From Proteus cibi (GTDB taxonomy: Bacteria; Pseudomonadota; Gammaproteobacteria; Enterobacterales; Enterobacteriaceae), in NCBI RefSeq assembly GCF_003144405.1, contig NZ_PENW01000003.1, positions 41,349-105,348 of the forward strand: DNA of 64,000 nucleotides, in the 5' to 3' direction. Position 1 is the first letter of the stretch, and each line of letters begins with the position of its first letter. This document shows positions 50,336-59,471 of this stretch, piece after piece. Under the pieces are notes generated by a model. The model was not told the origin of the DNA and did not search any database. It worked only from the letters and a program-made list of their open reading frames with translations. The translations under genes and the position numbers were made by a program.

Positions 50336-52270
50336 TTACTGGGCGGCAAATGCGTTTGTCATTTCTTCCAGTGTTTCTTGTAATTCCATCCACTCCATTT
50401 CCACTTCTTCTAGTGCCGATTTCGCAACACCTTGTCGGCTTAAGCAATCAGAAAGCTCATTTTTACGACGAGTATCATAAATACCACTATCAGAAAGAGC
50501 GGATTCGATATCACTAAGCTCTTGGCTTAATTTATCCATCTTGCTTTCTAATGTTGTGAGTTTCTTGCGTAAAGGCTGGGTTTGTTGTCTAAATTCAGCT
50601 TCTTTACGTTTTTGCTCTTTTTTATCTTGAGCACTTAAATTGGCGGTTGTTGTAGTATTGTCGTTATTTTGTTGGCTCTTATTTGCCTGTGTCTCTTGGC
50701 GATTTTGATCAACTAACCATTGTTGGTAATCATCAAGATCGCCATCAAATGGTTCAACTTGACCATCATGTACCAGATAGAGGTCGTCAGTGGTAGAGCG
50801 TAATAAATGCCTATCATGCGATACAACAACAATTGCCCCTTCAAAGCTAATTAAAGCTTGGGTCAGTGCTTGACGCATATCTAAATCAAGGTGGTTTGTT
50901 GGTTCATCCATTAATAGCAAGTTAGGGCGTTGCCAAACTAAAAGTGATAAGACTAAACGTGCCTTTTCGCCTCCAGAAAATTGACCACAAGCATCCGTGA
51001 CTTTATCGCCATGAAAACCAAAACCCCCCAAGTAATCACGTAATTTTTGTTCAGTTTCTTTGGGTGCTAAACGCGTTAAATGTTGCAGTGCTGATTCATC
51101 AGAGCGTAAAAACTCTAATTGATGCTGGGCAAAATAACCAAGTTTAATGCCTTTAGAAAGAGCCAATTTCCCTTGTAATGGTTGAATTTCGTCCGCAAGT
51201 AATTTAATCAGTGTTGATTTACCTGCACCATTGCGCCCTAATAATCCAATACGTGAGCCAGGAACTAAATTGAGTTTGATATCATTAAGAATGACTTTTT
51301 CACCATAACCCGCGCTGACTTTCTCCATTGATAAAAGTGGATTAGGTAAGCTTTCAGGTTGGCGAAAACTGAATTGGAATGGGTTATCTGAATGCGCAGG
51401 AGCAACGCGTTCCATTCGTTCAAGCATTTTTACACGGCTTTGCGCCTGTTTTGCTTTTGTCGCTTTCGCTTTAAATCTATCTATAAAACTTTGTAAGTGT
51501 GCAATTTTAGCTTGTTGATTTTCAAACAAAGCTTGTTGTTGTGCGAGTTTGGTTGCACGCTGCATTTCAAACGAAGAGTAGTTACCGGAATATTCAAAGA
51601 TTTTTTCTTGCTCAATATGTAAAATTTTATCCACGATAGGATCAAGAAAATCACGGTCATGGGAAATTAAAATAAGCGTTCCGGTGTAGCTTTTTAGCCA
51701 TTTTTCTAGCCAAATAACAGCGTCTAAATCTAAGTGGTTGGTGGGCTCATCGAGTAGCAGTAAATCAGATCGACAAATCAGCGCTTGTGCTAAGTTTAAA
51801 CGCATTCTCCAGCCACCTGAAAATGATTTTACAGGTTCACTCAGTTGCTGTTGGCTAAACCCTAAACCATTCAGTAAGGTCGCTGCACGAGATTGTATTG
51901 TCCATGCATTAATTGCATCTAATTGCCCGTGGATCAGTGCAATAGCATGACCATCGTTGATCTCGTTAGCTTTTTGTAATCGTTGTTCTAATTGACGGTA
52001 TTCTCTATCACCATCAATAACATAATCTATAGCAGGTACATCAAGTGCGGGTGTTTCTTGGTTAACCCATGCCATTGACCATGTACTAGGATAGGTGACA
52101 TTGCCTGCTTCAGCTTGCAGTTCACCTTTCAATAAAGAAAGTAATGTGGTTTTGCCACAGCCATTTTTACCGACTAGACCAATTTTTTGCCCTGGATTAA
52201 TGGTTGCACTGGCATTGTCCAGTAACACTCTGACACCACGGCGAATTTGCAAAGAAGAAAAAACAATCAT
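50336..52270 (-). CDS. yheS: ABC-F family ATPase YheS
   Basis: Soluble ABC-F protein, probably a translation factor acting at the ribosomal E site, 644 aa (E. coli YheS 637). It has two nucleotide-binding domains, with Walker A GKNGCGKTT (near 34) and GRNGAGKST (near 345), signatures SFSGGWRMRL and QFSGGEKARL, and Walker B LLLDEPTNHLDLD and LLMDEPTNHLDLD. The linker and a charged C-terminal coiled coil (from about 535) follow. No membrane segments. It is divergent from kefG, as in E. coli. Confidence 0.95.
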   Translation of the reverse strand: MIVFSSLQIRRGVRVLLDNASATINPGQKIGLVGKNGCGKTTLLSLLKGELQAEAGNVTYPSTWSMAWVNQETPALDVPAIDYVIDGDREYRQLEQRLQKANEINDGHAIALIHGQLDAINAWTIQSRAATLLNGLGFSQQQLSEPVKSFSGGWRMRLNLAQALICRSDLLLLDEPTNHLDLDAVIWLEKWLKSYTGTLILISHDRDFLDPIVDKILHIEQEKIFEYSGNYSSFEMQRATKLAQQQALFENQQAKIAHLQSFIDRFKAKATKAKQAQSRVKMLERMERVAPAHSDNPFQFSFRQPESLPNPLLSMEKVSAGYGEKVILNDIKLNLVPGSRIGLLGRNGAGKSTLIKLLADEIQPLQGKLALSKGIKLGYFAQHQLEFLRSDESALQHLTRLAPKETEQKLRDYLGGFGFHGDKVTDACGQFSGGEKARLVLSLLVWQRPNLLLMDEPTNHLDLDMRQALTQALISFEGAIVVVSHDRHLLRSTTDDLYLVHDGQVEPFDGDLDDYQQWLVDQNRQETQANKSQQNNDNTTTTANLSAQDKKEQKRKEAEFRQQTQPLRKKLTTLESKMDKLSQELSDIESALSDSGIYDTRRKNELSDCLSRQGVAKSALEEVEMEWMELQETLEEMTNAFAAQ

Positions 52271-52391
52271 AAATATCGTCTATTAAGAGTATGTAAATTA
52301 ATATATAGAGTAAGTTGTTCGTAACAGTTGGTCACAATGCGTGCATGGTAACGGAAAAAACAGTTTCTGACACGTTTTGTAAGGAGGAATG

Positions 52392-52943
52392 ATGTCAAAC
52401 GCATCAAATGTTTTGCTGGTGTATGTTCATCCCGAGCCGCGCGAATCAATCGCCAATAAGGCGTTATTAAAAGCGGTGAGGAATTTAGAAAATATAACTA
52501 TCCATGATTTATATGCTATTTATCCTGATTTTTTTATTGATATACACCATGAACAATCTTTGTTGTGTAAGCACCAGGTGATCGTTTTTCAATTTCCATT
52601 GCAAACATATAGTTGCCCTGCGTTATTAAAAGAGTGGCAAGATAGAGTATTAACGCGTCCATTTGCTAACAAAGCGGGCAGAGCACAATTAAAGGGTAAG
52701 TCATTTCGTTGTGTTATTACAACGGGAGAGCCTGAGATGGCTTATCAACATGATGGGAAGAATCACTATACACTTACAGAATTATTACGACCTTTTGAAT
52801 TAATGGCAGAAATGTGTGGTATGCGCTGGTTATCACCAATGATTGTGTATTCAGCAAGACAACAATCTAAAACAACACTGACTCATATCGGTGAAGCTTA
52901 TCGCCATTGGTTAAGTGCTCCACTTGAAGGAGAACAAGCTTAA
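52392..52943 (+). CDS. kefG: KefG, ancillary quinone-reductase-like subunit of KefB
   Basis: Flavodoxin-fold protein of the NAD(P)H dehydrogenase (quinone) family needed for full activity of the KefB K+/H+ antiporter. The 183-residue product contains [16 protein letters not shown] and the [22 protein letters not shown] block. A strong AAGGAGG site fits the second of two tandem ATGs (52392) best. The stop overlaps the kefB start by one base (TAATG), a coupled pair. Confidence 0.95.
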   Translation: MSNASNVLLVYVHPEPRESIANKALLKAVRNLENITIHDLYAIYPDFFIDIHHEQSLLCKHQVIVFQFPLQTYSCPALLKEWQDRVLTRPFANKAGRAQLKGKSFRCVITTGEPEMAYQHDGKNHYTLTELLRPFELMAEMCGMRWLSPMIVYSARQQSKTTLTHIGEAYRHWLSAPLEGEQA

Positions 52944-54796
52944 TGGAAGATAATTGGATGATTAAAGCCGTGCTCTTTTTCCTGTGCGCTGCCGTGGTTA
53001 TGGTACCTATTGCACAGCGTCTTAAAATTGGTGCTGTACTCGGTTATTTGATTGCTGGTATTGCTATTGGACCTTGGGGATTAGGGCTGTTTAAAGATGT
53101 TGATAACATCTTACATTTTGCTGAATTAGGTGTGGTCTTTTTAATGTTCCTGATTGGTTTGGAGTTAAATCCAGCCAAGTTATGGGAGTTGAGACGTGCC
53201 ATTTTTGGTGTTGGTTCAATGCAGGTGGTATTAACGGCTTCTATTTTTTCAGGGCTCATTCTCGTTTTTACGTCTTTCTCATGGCAGGCTGCCGTTATTG
53301 GTGGATTAGGTATTGCGATGTCTTCTACGGCGATGGCATTGCAACTTATGAATGAAAAAGGAATGAACCATAATGAAGGTGGGCAATTAGGTTTTGCTGT
53401 TTTACTTTTCCAAGATATGGCGGTTATTCCTATCCTCGCCGTTATTCCTTTGTTAGCCGGAGAAACGGCAAGTAGTGATTGGTATCGCATTGGCGTGAAA
53501 GTGGCTGCTTTTGCTGGGCTGCTGATTTGTGGTCGTTATTTATTACGTCCGCTCTTACGTTTAGTTGTGAAATCGGGAGTGAGAGAGGTTTTTACTGCTG
53601 CTGCGCTACTTGTTGTATTAGGTGCCGCTATTTTTATGGAAACGCTAGGTTTTTCAATGGCAATGGGAACTTTTATTGCGGGAGTGTTATTGGCAGACTC
53701 AGAATATCGACATGAATTAGAGATCTCCATTGAACCTTTTAAAGGCCTACTTTTAGGACTCTTTTTTATCTCTGTTGGTATGTCTTTAGATATCGGTATT
53801 TTATGGCGTTATCTTCCACAAGTATTATTGGGCGTCTTAGTTCTGGTTATTGTGAAAGCCTTGATCCTTTATAGTATTGCTTGGTTAGCCAGATTGCGTT
53901 TTTCCACGCGTTTACAATTCTCTGCCGTATTAAGCCAAGGTGGGGAGTTTGCGTTTGTTGTTTTCTCGACATCGATGGCAATGGGCGTATTGGACAGTCA
54001 ACAAATGGCGTTATTGTTGGTTGTTGTCACACTTTCTATGATGACAACGCCTCTTGTGATGCAAATGACAGACGCTGTGTTTGCTCGTCGTTATAATGAA
54101 GCGAAAACGGACGAACAGCCCTTTGTTGAAAATAACCACCCAGAGGTCATTCTTGTCGGGTTTGGTCGAATGGGACAGGTTGTAGGGCGCTTGTTAATGG
54201 CGAACAAGATTAACGTCACGGTATTAGAGCATGATGTCGGAAGCATAAGCACCATGCGTAAATATGGCTATAAAGTTTATTACGGTGATGCAACCGATCT
54301 CAATCTATTGCGTGCTGCCGGTGCTGAACACGCTAAAACGATTGTTATCACTTGCAATGAACCTGAAGCGACGATGGAAATCGTTCATCTTTGCCAACAT
54401 CATTTTCCTAATTTGCATATTATTGCAAGGGCAAGAGGGCGTGTTGAAGCCCATGAGTTGCTCAAAGCGGGGGTGACAGATTTTAGCCGTGAAACATTTT
54501 CTAGCGCCTTAGAATTAGGACGTAAAACGTTAATTGAATTAGGCATGCATCCTCATCAAGCTTATCGAGCACAACAGCATTTTCGTCGTCTGGACATTAA
54601 CTTATTGCGAAAGCTGGTGGATGAATCTCCTGAAGAAGTCTCTAACGTTTCACGAGTAAAAGAAGCGAGACGAGAACTTGAAGAGCTCTTTAGTGAAGAA
54701 ATTCGTCAAGAGCATCATCAGCCTGATATTTGGGATGAATCTTTAGCAGAAGATATTCCTCAAATACATAAAGAAAAAAAATCTATTGATAAATAG
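52943..54796 (+). CDS. kefB: Glutathione-regulated potassium-efflux antiporter KefB
   Basis: Inner-membrane K+/H+ antiporter closed by glutathione and opened by its electrophile adducts, which acidifies and protects the cell. The 617-residue protein has an Na+/H+-exchanger-type membrane half (1-380) with about 12 helices, including [14 protein letters not shown] and the SQGGEFAFV motif. A RCK_N domain then binds nucleotide and glutathione ([17 protein letters not shown]). The charged C-terminal tail is a little longer than in E. coli (601). Coupled to kefG. Confidence 0.96.
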   Translation: MEDNWMIKAVLFFLCAAVVMVPIAQRLKIGAVLGYLIAGIAIGPWGLGLFKDVDNILHFAELGVVFLMFLIGLELNPAKLWELRRAIFGVGSMQVVLTASIFSGLILVFTSFSWQAAVIGGLGIAMSSTAMALQLMNEKGMNHNEGGQLGFAVLLFQDMAVIPILAVIPLLAGETASSDWYRIGVKVAAFAGLLICGRYLLRPLLRLVVKSGVREVFTAAALLVVLGAAIFMETLGFSMAMGTFIAGVLLADSEYRHELEISIEPFKGLLLGLFFISVGMSLDIGILWRYLPQVLLGVLVLVIVKALILYSIAWLARLRFSTRLQFSAVLSQGGEFAFVVFSTSMAMGVLDSQQMALLLVVVTLSMMTTPLVMQMTDAVFARRYNEAKTDEQPFVENNHPEVILVGFGRMGQVVGRLLMANKINVTVLEHDVGSISTMRKYGYKVYYGDATDLNLLRAAGAEHAKTIVITCNEPEATMEIVHLCQHHFPNLHIIARARGRVEAHELLKAGVTDFSRETFSSALELGRKTLIELGMHPHQAYRAQQHFRRLDINLLRKLVDESPEEVSNVSRVKEARRELEELFSEEIRQEHHQPDIWDESLAEDIPQIHKEKKSIDK

Positions 54797-54809
54797 GAGA
54801 ATTGACCCC

Positions 54810-55013
54810 ATGTCTGCAACCCGTAAACGCTTTATCGCAGGAGCTGTGTGTCCACACTGTCAAGCCCAAGATACACTCAAAATGTGGCGTGAAGATAAAG
54901 TGGATATTGTGGAATGTGCGAAATGTGGCCATCAGCAACGGCAAACAGAGGGTGAAGTTAACTCGCTTGTTCGTGAAAATGAACAAGTCATTGGGATCTT
55001 TACACCACAATAA
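54810..55013 (+). CDS. yheV: YheV family zinc-ribbon protein
   Basis: A 67-residue protein with two CxxC pairs (CPHC and CAKC), a zinc ribbon, and the ending VIGIF-P shared with E. coli YheV. Function unknown. The ATG at 54810 has AGGAGA 9 nt upstream; an ATG at 54786 within the kefB end is less likely. It lies 13 bp after kefB and probably belongs to the same transcript. Confidence 0.92.
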   Translation: MSATRKRFIAGAVCPHCQAQDTLKMWREDKVDIVECAKCGHQQRQTEGEVNSLVRENEQVIGIFTPQ

Positions 55014-55102
55014 TTGTAGGTTTTTTTGATATAACCCGATACAGAAGATTTATTTTTCGTTACAATCGGGAAAATTTTGCCCACGGGTATGTAGGAGATG
55101 TC

Positions 55103-55741
55103 ATGAAAGTAGCAAACGACTTGGTAGTTAGTCTGGCTTATCAAGTAAGATCAGAAGACGGTGTTTTAGTTGATGAGTCCACGGTGAGCGCACCGTTAGA
55201 CTATCTGCATGGCCGTGGTTCTTTAATCAGTGGTTTAGAAAATGCATTAACAGGTCGCGAAGTCGGTGAAAAATTCGACGTAGAAGTTGCTTCTGATGAT
55301 GCATATGGTCAATACGATGAAAACTTAGTTCAACGCGTCCCAAAAGATGTTTTTGTGGGTGTTGATGAGTTAGAAGTTGGTATGCGTTTTCTTGCTGATA
55401 CCGATCAAGGTCCAGTACCAGTAGAAATCACAGGTATTGAAGGTGACGAAGTTATCGTTGATGGTAACCACATGTTAGCAGGTCAAAACCTGAAGTTTCA
55501 TGTTGAAATCGTTGCAATTCGTGAAGCAACTGAAGAAGAATTAGCTCACGGTCATGTACACGGTGAAGAAGAAGAACACGAATGTTGTGGTGGCCACGGT
55601 CACGGTGAAGAAGGCGGATGCTGTGGCGGTGGTCATGGTCATGGTCATTCACACGGTGAAGAAGGTGGATGCTGTGGCGGCGGTCATGGTCATGGTCACG
55701 GCCACGGCCACGGCAATGGCGGTTGTGGTTGCCAGCACTAA
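55103..55741 (+). CDS. slyD: FKBP-type prolyl isomerase and metallochaperone SlyD
   Basis: Cytoplasmic FKBP with an insert-in-flap chaperone domain, and nickel donor for hydrogenase maturation. The 212-residue protein has the FKBP core with DYLHGRGSLISGLENAL and, from about residue 150, a His/Cys/Gly-rich metal-binding tail. The tail contains a 17-codon tandem duplication (55601-55702). E. coli SlyD has 196 residues. Order kefB-yheV-slyD-slyX-fkpA is conserved. Confidence 0.96.
   Translation: MKVANDLVVSLAYQVRSEDGVLVDESTVSAPLDYLHGRGSLISGLENALTGREVGEKFDVEVASDDAYGQYDENLVQRVPKDVFVGVDELEVGMRFLADTDQGPVPVEITGIEGDEVIVDGNHMLAGQNLKFHVEIVAIREATEEELAHGHVHGEEEEHECCGGHGHGEEGGCCGGGHGHGHSHGEEGGCCGGGHGHGHGHGHGNGGCGCQH
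55601..55702 (+). repeat. 51-bp tandem repeat in the slyD metal-binding tail
   Basis: Two adjacent 51-bp copies (55601-55651 and 55652-55702) encode HGEEGGCCGGGHGHGHS and the same with a final Gly. They differ at a few bases only. The repeat adds one His/Cys cluster and stays in frame. Confidence 0.9.
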
Positions 55742-55759
55742 TTTTTCTTTGAAAAGATC

Positions 55760-55789
55760 AAAAGGAGCGCGTTTAAGTGCTCCTTTTTT
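55760..55789. terminator. Bidirectional terminator between slyD and slyX
   Basis: AAAAGGAGC and GCTCCTTTT form a 9-bp stem with T run on the plus strand. slyD and slyX converge on it. Confidence 0.85.
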
Positions 55790-55823
55790 GTTTTCAGTTT
55801 TGATCTTAACAGCGAACGATGAC

Positions 55824-56042
55824 TTAATAGTGAGGGGGAGGTGTTTCATCCTCAGGTCTAGCAAGTATCGAAGTTTGAGAATTTTTTAGGCGCTCAGAAA
55901 CAATTTTTAAAGCTTCTTTAAAGCGGCTGATTTCAATTTGCTGTTGTGTGACCACTTGATTTAATTCTTCAATAGTCGCATCTTGGAAAGCAACTTTGCT
56001 TTCTAATTGAATGAGCAATCGCTCTACTTCCTTAATATCCAT
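55824..56042 (-). CDS. slyX: SlyX family protein
   Basis: A 72-residue protein that is mostly a coiled coil with heptads (IEELNQVVTQQQIEISRFKEALKI) and a Pro-rich end PPPHY, as in E. coli SlyX. Function unknown. It is convergent with slyD and divergent from fkpA, the conserved arrangement. Confidence 0.93.
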   Translation of the reverse strand: MDIKEVERLLIQLESKVAFQDATIEELNQVVTQQQIEISRFKEALKIVSERLKNSQTSILARPEDETPPPHY

Positions 56043-56376
56043 TGTGTTTTTCCTCCTTCAAAATGACCTATTACGACGAATATGATTAACAAACTCGCGA
56101 AATTTAATCTTATTTACTGATATATACACAGGAAGACATAAATCTGGTTTGAGATAAAAGACTATTTTGCTAATGTGATAGCACTCTGTGCTGACAAAAA
56201 TCGTAACATTAACTGTTAAGAGTGTCGGCAACTTTTTTAAATTCATATAAAATTGCTACCCGCGGATGAGTATATACCGCAACGACAGCAAGAAGTGATG
56301 CAAAATGTTTTGGCGAAGCATCTATGATGCTCGTTCGCAAAACGTAGCGACTCACTAACATATACTGGAGAATGGG
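56043..56376. other. Divergent slyX-fkpA region
   Basis: 334 bp with no gene. E. coli fkpA is driven by sigma E, but I could not find a convincing GGAACTT-type element here by eye. A short inverted repeat AGCAC/GTGCT lies near 56181-56195. Confidence 0.45.
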
Positions 56377-57129
56377 ATGAAATCTTTATTAAAAACGACG
56401 TTGTTGGCAACCAGTTTAGCTTTCGCATTCAGTGCACCTCATGCATTCGCTGAAGAAGCAACAGCTAAAGTGCCAACACTAAATAGCGCATTTAAAACTC
56501 AAAATGAGCAAAATGCCTATGCGTTAGGCGCGTCGATGGGTCGCTATATGGAAGCTGCATTACAAGAACAAAAAAATATTGGTATTACTTTAGATTCTAA
56601 ACAACTGTTAGCAGGTGTTCAGGATGCATTTAATAGTAAATCAAAATTATCAGACGCTGAGATTGAATTAACGTTAGCGGCTTTTGAAGATCAAGTCCGT
56701 ACTGCTGCAACAGCAAAAATGGAAAAAGAAGCGACTGAGAACAAAACGGCGGGTGATAAATTCCGTACAGAGTTTGCTGCGGAAAAAGGTGTGGTAAAAA
56801 CCAAATCAGGTTTACTCTATTTAGTTGAAAATCCGGGTAAAGGTAAAACACCAACAGATGCTGATCGTGTTACTGTAAACTACAAAGGCATGCTGATTGA
56901 TGGTAAACAATTTGATAGCTCTTATGATCGTAACGAACCTCTGACGATTAGCCTGAAAAGCGTTATTCCTGGTTGGACTGAAGGTATGAAGTACATCAAA
57001 GAAGGCGGTAAAATCAAGTTAGTTATTCCACCAGAATTAGGCTACGGACAACGCGCAACAAGTGGTATTCCAGCTAACTCAACATTAGTCTTTGAAGTTG
57101 AATTACTAAGTGTTGAAAGCGATAAGTAA
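56377..57129 (+). CDS. fkpA: Periplasmic FKBP-type prolyl isomerase FkpA
   Basis: Envelope chaperone and prolyl isomerase, 250 aa. A signal peptide ends near AFA (residue 25). The N-terminal dimerisation domain (about 30-130) is followed by the FKBP domain with VTVNYKGMLIDGKQFDSSYDR, VIPGWTEGMKYI and IPPELGYGQR. It closely matches E. coli FkpA (270 aa) apart from a shorter C-terminus. A terminator follows. Confidence 0.96.
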   Translation: MKSLLKTTLLATSLAFAFSAPHAFAEEATAKVPTLNSAFKTQNEQNAYALGASMGRYMEAALQEQKNIGITLDSKQLLAGVQDAFNSKSKLSDAEIELTLAAFEDQVRTAATAKMEKEATENKTAGDKFRTEFAAEKGVVKTKSGLLYLVENPGKGKTPTDADRVTVNYKGMLIDGKQFDSSYDRNEPLTISLKSVIPGWTEGMKYIKEGGKIKLVIPPELGYGQRATSGIPANSTLVFEVELLSVESDK

Positions 57130-57155
57130 TCCACTTATCTCTAAATATCACTAAA

Positions 57156-57184
57156 AAAATGCTGACATTTATGTCAGCATTTTT
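57156..57184. terminator. Terminator between fkpA and the EamA gene
   Basis: AAAATGCTGACA and TGTCAGCATTTT form a long stem with a TTTA loop; T runs on both strands suit the convergent arrangement. Confidence 0.9.
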
Positions 57185-57223
57185 ATTTCTAATGTATAGC
57201 TCATTATTTATTAATGCATAGTG

Positions 57224-58105
57224 TTAGTTTACTGTCTCTTCTACAATAATGGCGTTGGGTTTTTTAAAAACAAACAGCAAGCCCACAATAATTGCGCCCA
57301 TCCCAGCTAAACTCAGCCAAGACATCTTGTTACCTAAAAAGATGTAATCCATTAATGCTGTCACGCCAGGCACCAAATAAAATAAGCTAGTGACGTTAAC
57401 TAAATTACCTGTTGTAAGTAAGCGGTATAGTAGTAATTGAGCAACAACAGAAATGATCACGGCAAGCCAAAGCACAGGAATGACGAAGCCAATATCGAAT
57501 GAAGCATGAAAAGGCTGGAATGGTACAAATAACAAGCACAACACAAGGCTAACAACATATTGTAACGGTAGGGCATCCATTGGCGCTAATTGCAGTTTCT
57601 TCTGAGAGATGGCACCAAAGCTCATACAAAGTAGTGCAACTAACGCGTAAATCATTCCCGTAAATGAGAGGGTTGTATTAAATAAACTTTGGGCAACCAC
57701 TAACACTAATCCAGCCAAGGCGATTAAAAGTCCTAATAGCCGTGTCGCGGTAAAATTACGTTCTATTATCCATAGGGTAATAATTGGCTGAACGCCCATA
57801 ATCGTGGCTAACATTCCCGGTGTAATGCTATTAGCGAGTGCTAAAAGATAACAGATGGAATAACCACCAATAATAAGTAAGCCGACCCATGCTGTTTTTA
57901 AACGACTTCCTTTGGGGGGCAGAAAACGATGGCGCTGAATACACAAAAAAGAGAGAAATGCTAAAGCGATAATAAAACGCCACGTTAAAATAGCAAATGA
58001 GCTACCATTATCTAAGCCCCAGCGAGAAAAGATAGCACCGCTACTCCACAATAAAACGAATAATGTCGTTGGACCGAATTTTGCCCAATATTGACGTAAG
58101 TACAT
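57224..58105 (-). CDS. EamA/DMT-family transporter
   Basis: Drug/metabolite transporter superfamily protein of 293 aa with about ten hydrophobic helices in two EamA repeats (about 10-135 and 150-285); such carriers often export amino acids or their derivatives. The substrate is not known. It has no equivalent between fkpA and yheO in E. coli. Its leader is unusual: a near-consensus promoter, a valine-rich short open frame and alternative hairpins (58184-58474). That suggests control by charged tRNA-Val or branched-chain amino acid supply, and by inference a branched-chain substrate. AGGT lies upstream of the ATG. Confidence 0.88.
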   Translation of the reverse strand: MYLRQYWAKFGPTTLFVLLWSSGAIFSRWGLDNGSSFAILTWRFIIALAFLSFLCIQRHRFLPPKGSRLKTAWVGLLIIGGYSICYLLALANSITPGMLATIMGVQPIITLWIIERNFTATRLLGLLIALAGLVLVVAQSLFNTTLSFTGMIYALVALLCMSFGAISQKKLQLAPMDALPLQYVVSLVLCLLFVPFQPFHASFDIGFVIPVLWLAVIISVVAQLLLYRLLTTGNLVNVTSLFYLVPGVTALMDYIFLGNKMSWLSLAGMGAIIVGLLFVFKKPNAIIVEETVN

Positions 58106-58183
58106 AATGATATACCTGTAAAATAAGCAATAAGAGAGCTTGATTATTTTTAATGTCTATTAGCTAATTGGTAAGATATCAAT

Positions 58184-58255
58184 GAATAAAATAAACAACA
58201 TATCATTATATAGGTGTTGATTAAGTATGTTCTTTAAGCTAAGCAAATTAATCAA
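58184..58255 (-). promoter_or_regulatory. Candidate attenuator: two mutually exclusive hairpins
   Basis: In the RNA, UUGAUUAA (58255-58248) can pair with UUAAUCAA (58224-58217). The second arm overlaps CAACA (58219-58215), which can instead pair with UGUUG (58200-58196), a small hairpin extended by three inner pairs and followed by UUUAUUUUAUU. The first arm overlaps the leader-peptide stop codon, so a ribosome there would favour the second hairpin. The terminator is weak, so this is tentative. Confidence 0.45.
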
Positions 58256-58410
58256 GCAACGTGAGTTGCAACAACAACTGTTGTATTGACTACAACCACT
58301 TTCATAGGCAGAGGTGGTGAAGCGAGGATCTTAATAGGTATAGGAGCAACAAAAATTAATCCTACTATTGATGAACTTTGCTGAGATTTGTAGATCACCA
58401 GTGTATTCAT
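58252..58410 (-). CDS. Valine-rich leader peptide upstream of the EamA transporter
   Basis: A 52-codon frame, too short to be found by usual length cutoffs, begins with ATG at 58410 about 30 nt into the predicted transcript. Its last 17 codons contain eight Val (MKVVVVNTTVVVATHVA), and 21 of all 52 residues are Val, Ile or Leu. E. coli IvbL, the attenuator peptide of ilvBN, has a similar double valine run near its end. No good ribosome site precedes the ATG; an internal ATG at 58305 would give just the 17-residue Val-rich end. The frame is seen directly; the regulatory role is inferred. Confidence 0.6.
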   Translation of the reverse strand: MNTLVIYKSQQSSSIVGLIFVAPIPIKILASPPLPMKVVVVNTTVVVATHVA

Positions 58411-58445
58411 AGGATTAATCACTCGTTAAAATAACAATAAATTGG

Positions 58446-58474
58446 AATATAGGTAATCTATTCAATAGTGTCAA
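58446..58474 (-). promoter_or_regulatory. Strong promoter for the valine-rich leader and EamA gene
   Basis: On the minus strand: perfect TTGACA (58474-58469), 17-bp spacer and TATATT (58451-58446). Transcription would start near 58439 and give a leader of about 330 nt before the EamA start codon. Confidence 0.8.
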
Positions 58475-58561
58475 TCTTTATTCTAACTACCCATAAAAAG
58501 GGAAGTTTGTAAAAATAAAAGCTGGAGATGAGTACAAAATATAAAGAAAAATGAAAAAAGC

Positions 58562-58626
58562 TGTGACCTATCACAAAGCTCTTATTCTAAGTCACTTGAC
58601 GTAGATCTTCTGGCGATCTAACGTCA
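58562..58626. promoter_or_regulatory. Inverted repeats between the divergent EamA and yheO promoters
   Basis: TGTGA-CCTA-TCACA (58562-58575) is a perfect inverted repeat with a 4-bp spacer, shorter than the 6 bp of a CRP site. A second repeat pairs TGACGTAGATC (58597-58607) with GATCTAACGTCA (58615-58626) with one bulge. Either could be an operator. Confidence 0.4.
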
Positions 58627-58674
58627 GAATCGTGCTTAATTCTGTTTTTATATTTAAATTTTTTTAATATTGAA

Positions 58675-58702
58675 TTGATCCGCAATGACGAATCGTTATA
58701 AA
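58675..58702 (+). promoter_or_regulatory. Candidate promoter of yheO-tusDCB
   Basis: TTGATC (58675-58680), 16-bp spacer, TATAAA (58697-58702), 55 bp before the yheO start. Confidence 0.5.
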
Positions 58703-58757
58703 AAATAGAGCCTCAAGTCATTATCATAATTAAAGCCTTTAAGGATTATATAATCAT

Positions 58758-59462
58758 ATGTCTAGCCCGTTATTTAATGGTGACAGCAGCGAGTTTGAAA
58801 AACTAGATAGCCGACCTTTTACTCAAACTGATCACGAAATACTAAAGTCCTATGAAGCTGCCGTGGATGGTTTAGCAATGCTCATAGGCAATCATTGCGA
58901 AATCGTATTGCACTCTCTGGAAGATTTGAAATGTTCAGCGGTTAAAATCGCGAATGGAGAACATACTGGTCGTAAGATTGGTTCTCCAATTACCGATTTG
59001 GCATTACAAATGTTACATGACATCACAGATGAAGATTCAAGTTTTTCAAAGGCCTATTTTACTAGAGCAAAAAGTGGTGCATTGATGAAGTCAATCACGA
59101 TTGCCATTCGTAATCGTGAACGCCGTGTCATTGGTTTATTATGTATTAATATGAACCTTGATGTCCCATTCTCTGAAATAATCAAAACCTTTATTCCTGA
59201 AGAAACACATGAAGTTGCATCTGATGTTAACTTTGCCTCATCTGTTGATGATTTAGTGGCTCAAACATTAGAGTTCACGATTGAAGAAGTCAATAATGAT
59301 CGTGAAGTCGCTAATAATGCCAAGAATAAACAAGTCGTGTTAAGCCTTTATGAGAAAGGTATTTTTGATATTAAAGATGCGATTAATCAGGTTGCAGACC
59401 GCTTGAATATCTCAAAACATACTGTGTATCTCTATATTCGCCAGTTTAAAAACGGAGAATAA
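58758..59462 (+). CDS. yheO: YheO, PAS-like transcriptional regulator
   Basis: A 234-residue protein with an N-terminal PAS_6 domain (about 25-140; AVDGLAMLIGNHCEIVLHSLEDL) and a C-terminal HTH_22 DNA-binding domain (about 180-230; LSLYEKGIFDIKDAINQVADRLNISKHTVYLYIRQ). It matches E. coli YheO. Targets and ligand are unknown. It lies 9 bp before tusD, suggesting co-transcription with the sulfur relay genes. Confidence 0.93.
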   Translation: MSSPLFNGDSSEFEKLDSRPFTQTDHEILKSYEAAVDGLAMLIGNHCEIVLHSLEDLKCSAVKIANGEHTGRKIGSPITDLALQMLHDITDEDSSFSKAYFTRAKSGALMKSITIAIRNRERRVIGLLCINMNLDVPFSEIIKTFIPEETHEVASDVNFASSVDDLVAQTLEFTIEEVNNDREVANNAKNKQVVLSLYEKGIFDIKDAINQVADRLNISKHTVYLYIRQFKNGE

Positions 59463-59471
59463 GGCAACATT

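Noticed and set aside
56222..56260. Sigma-E promoter for fkpA
   Set aside because: A GGCAACTT sequence resembles the -35 element, but no acceptable -10 follows at the right distance.
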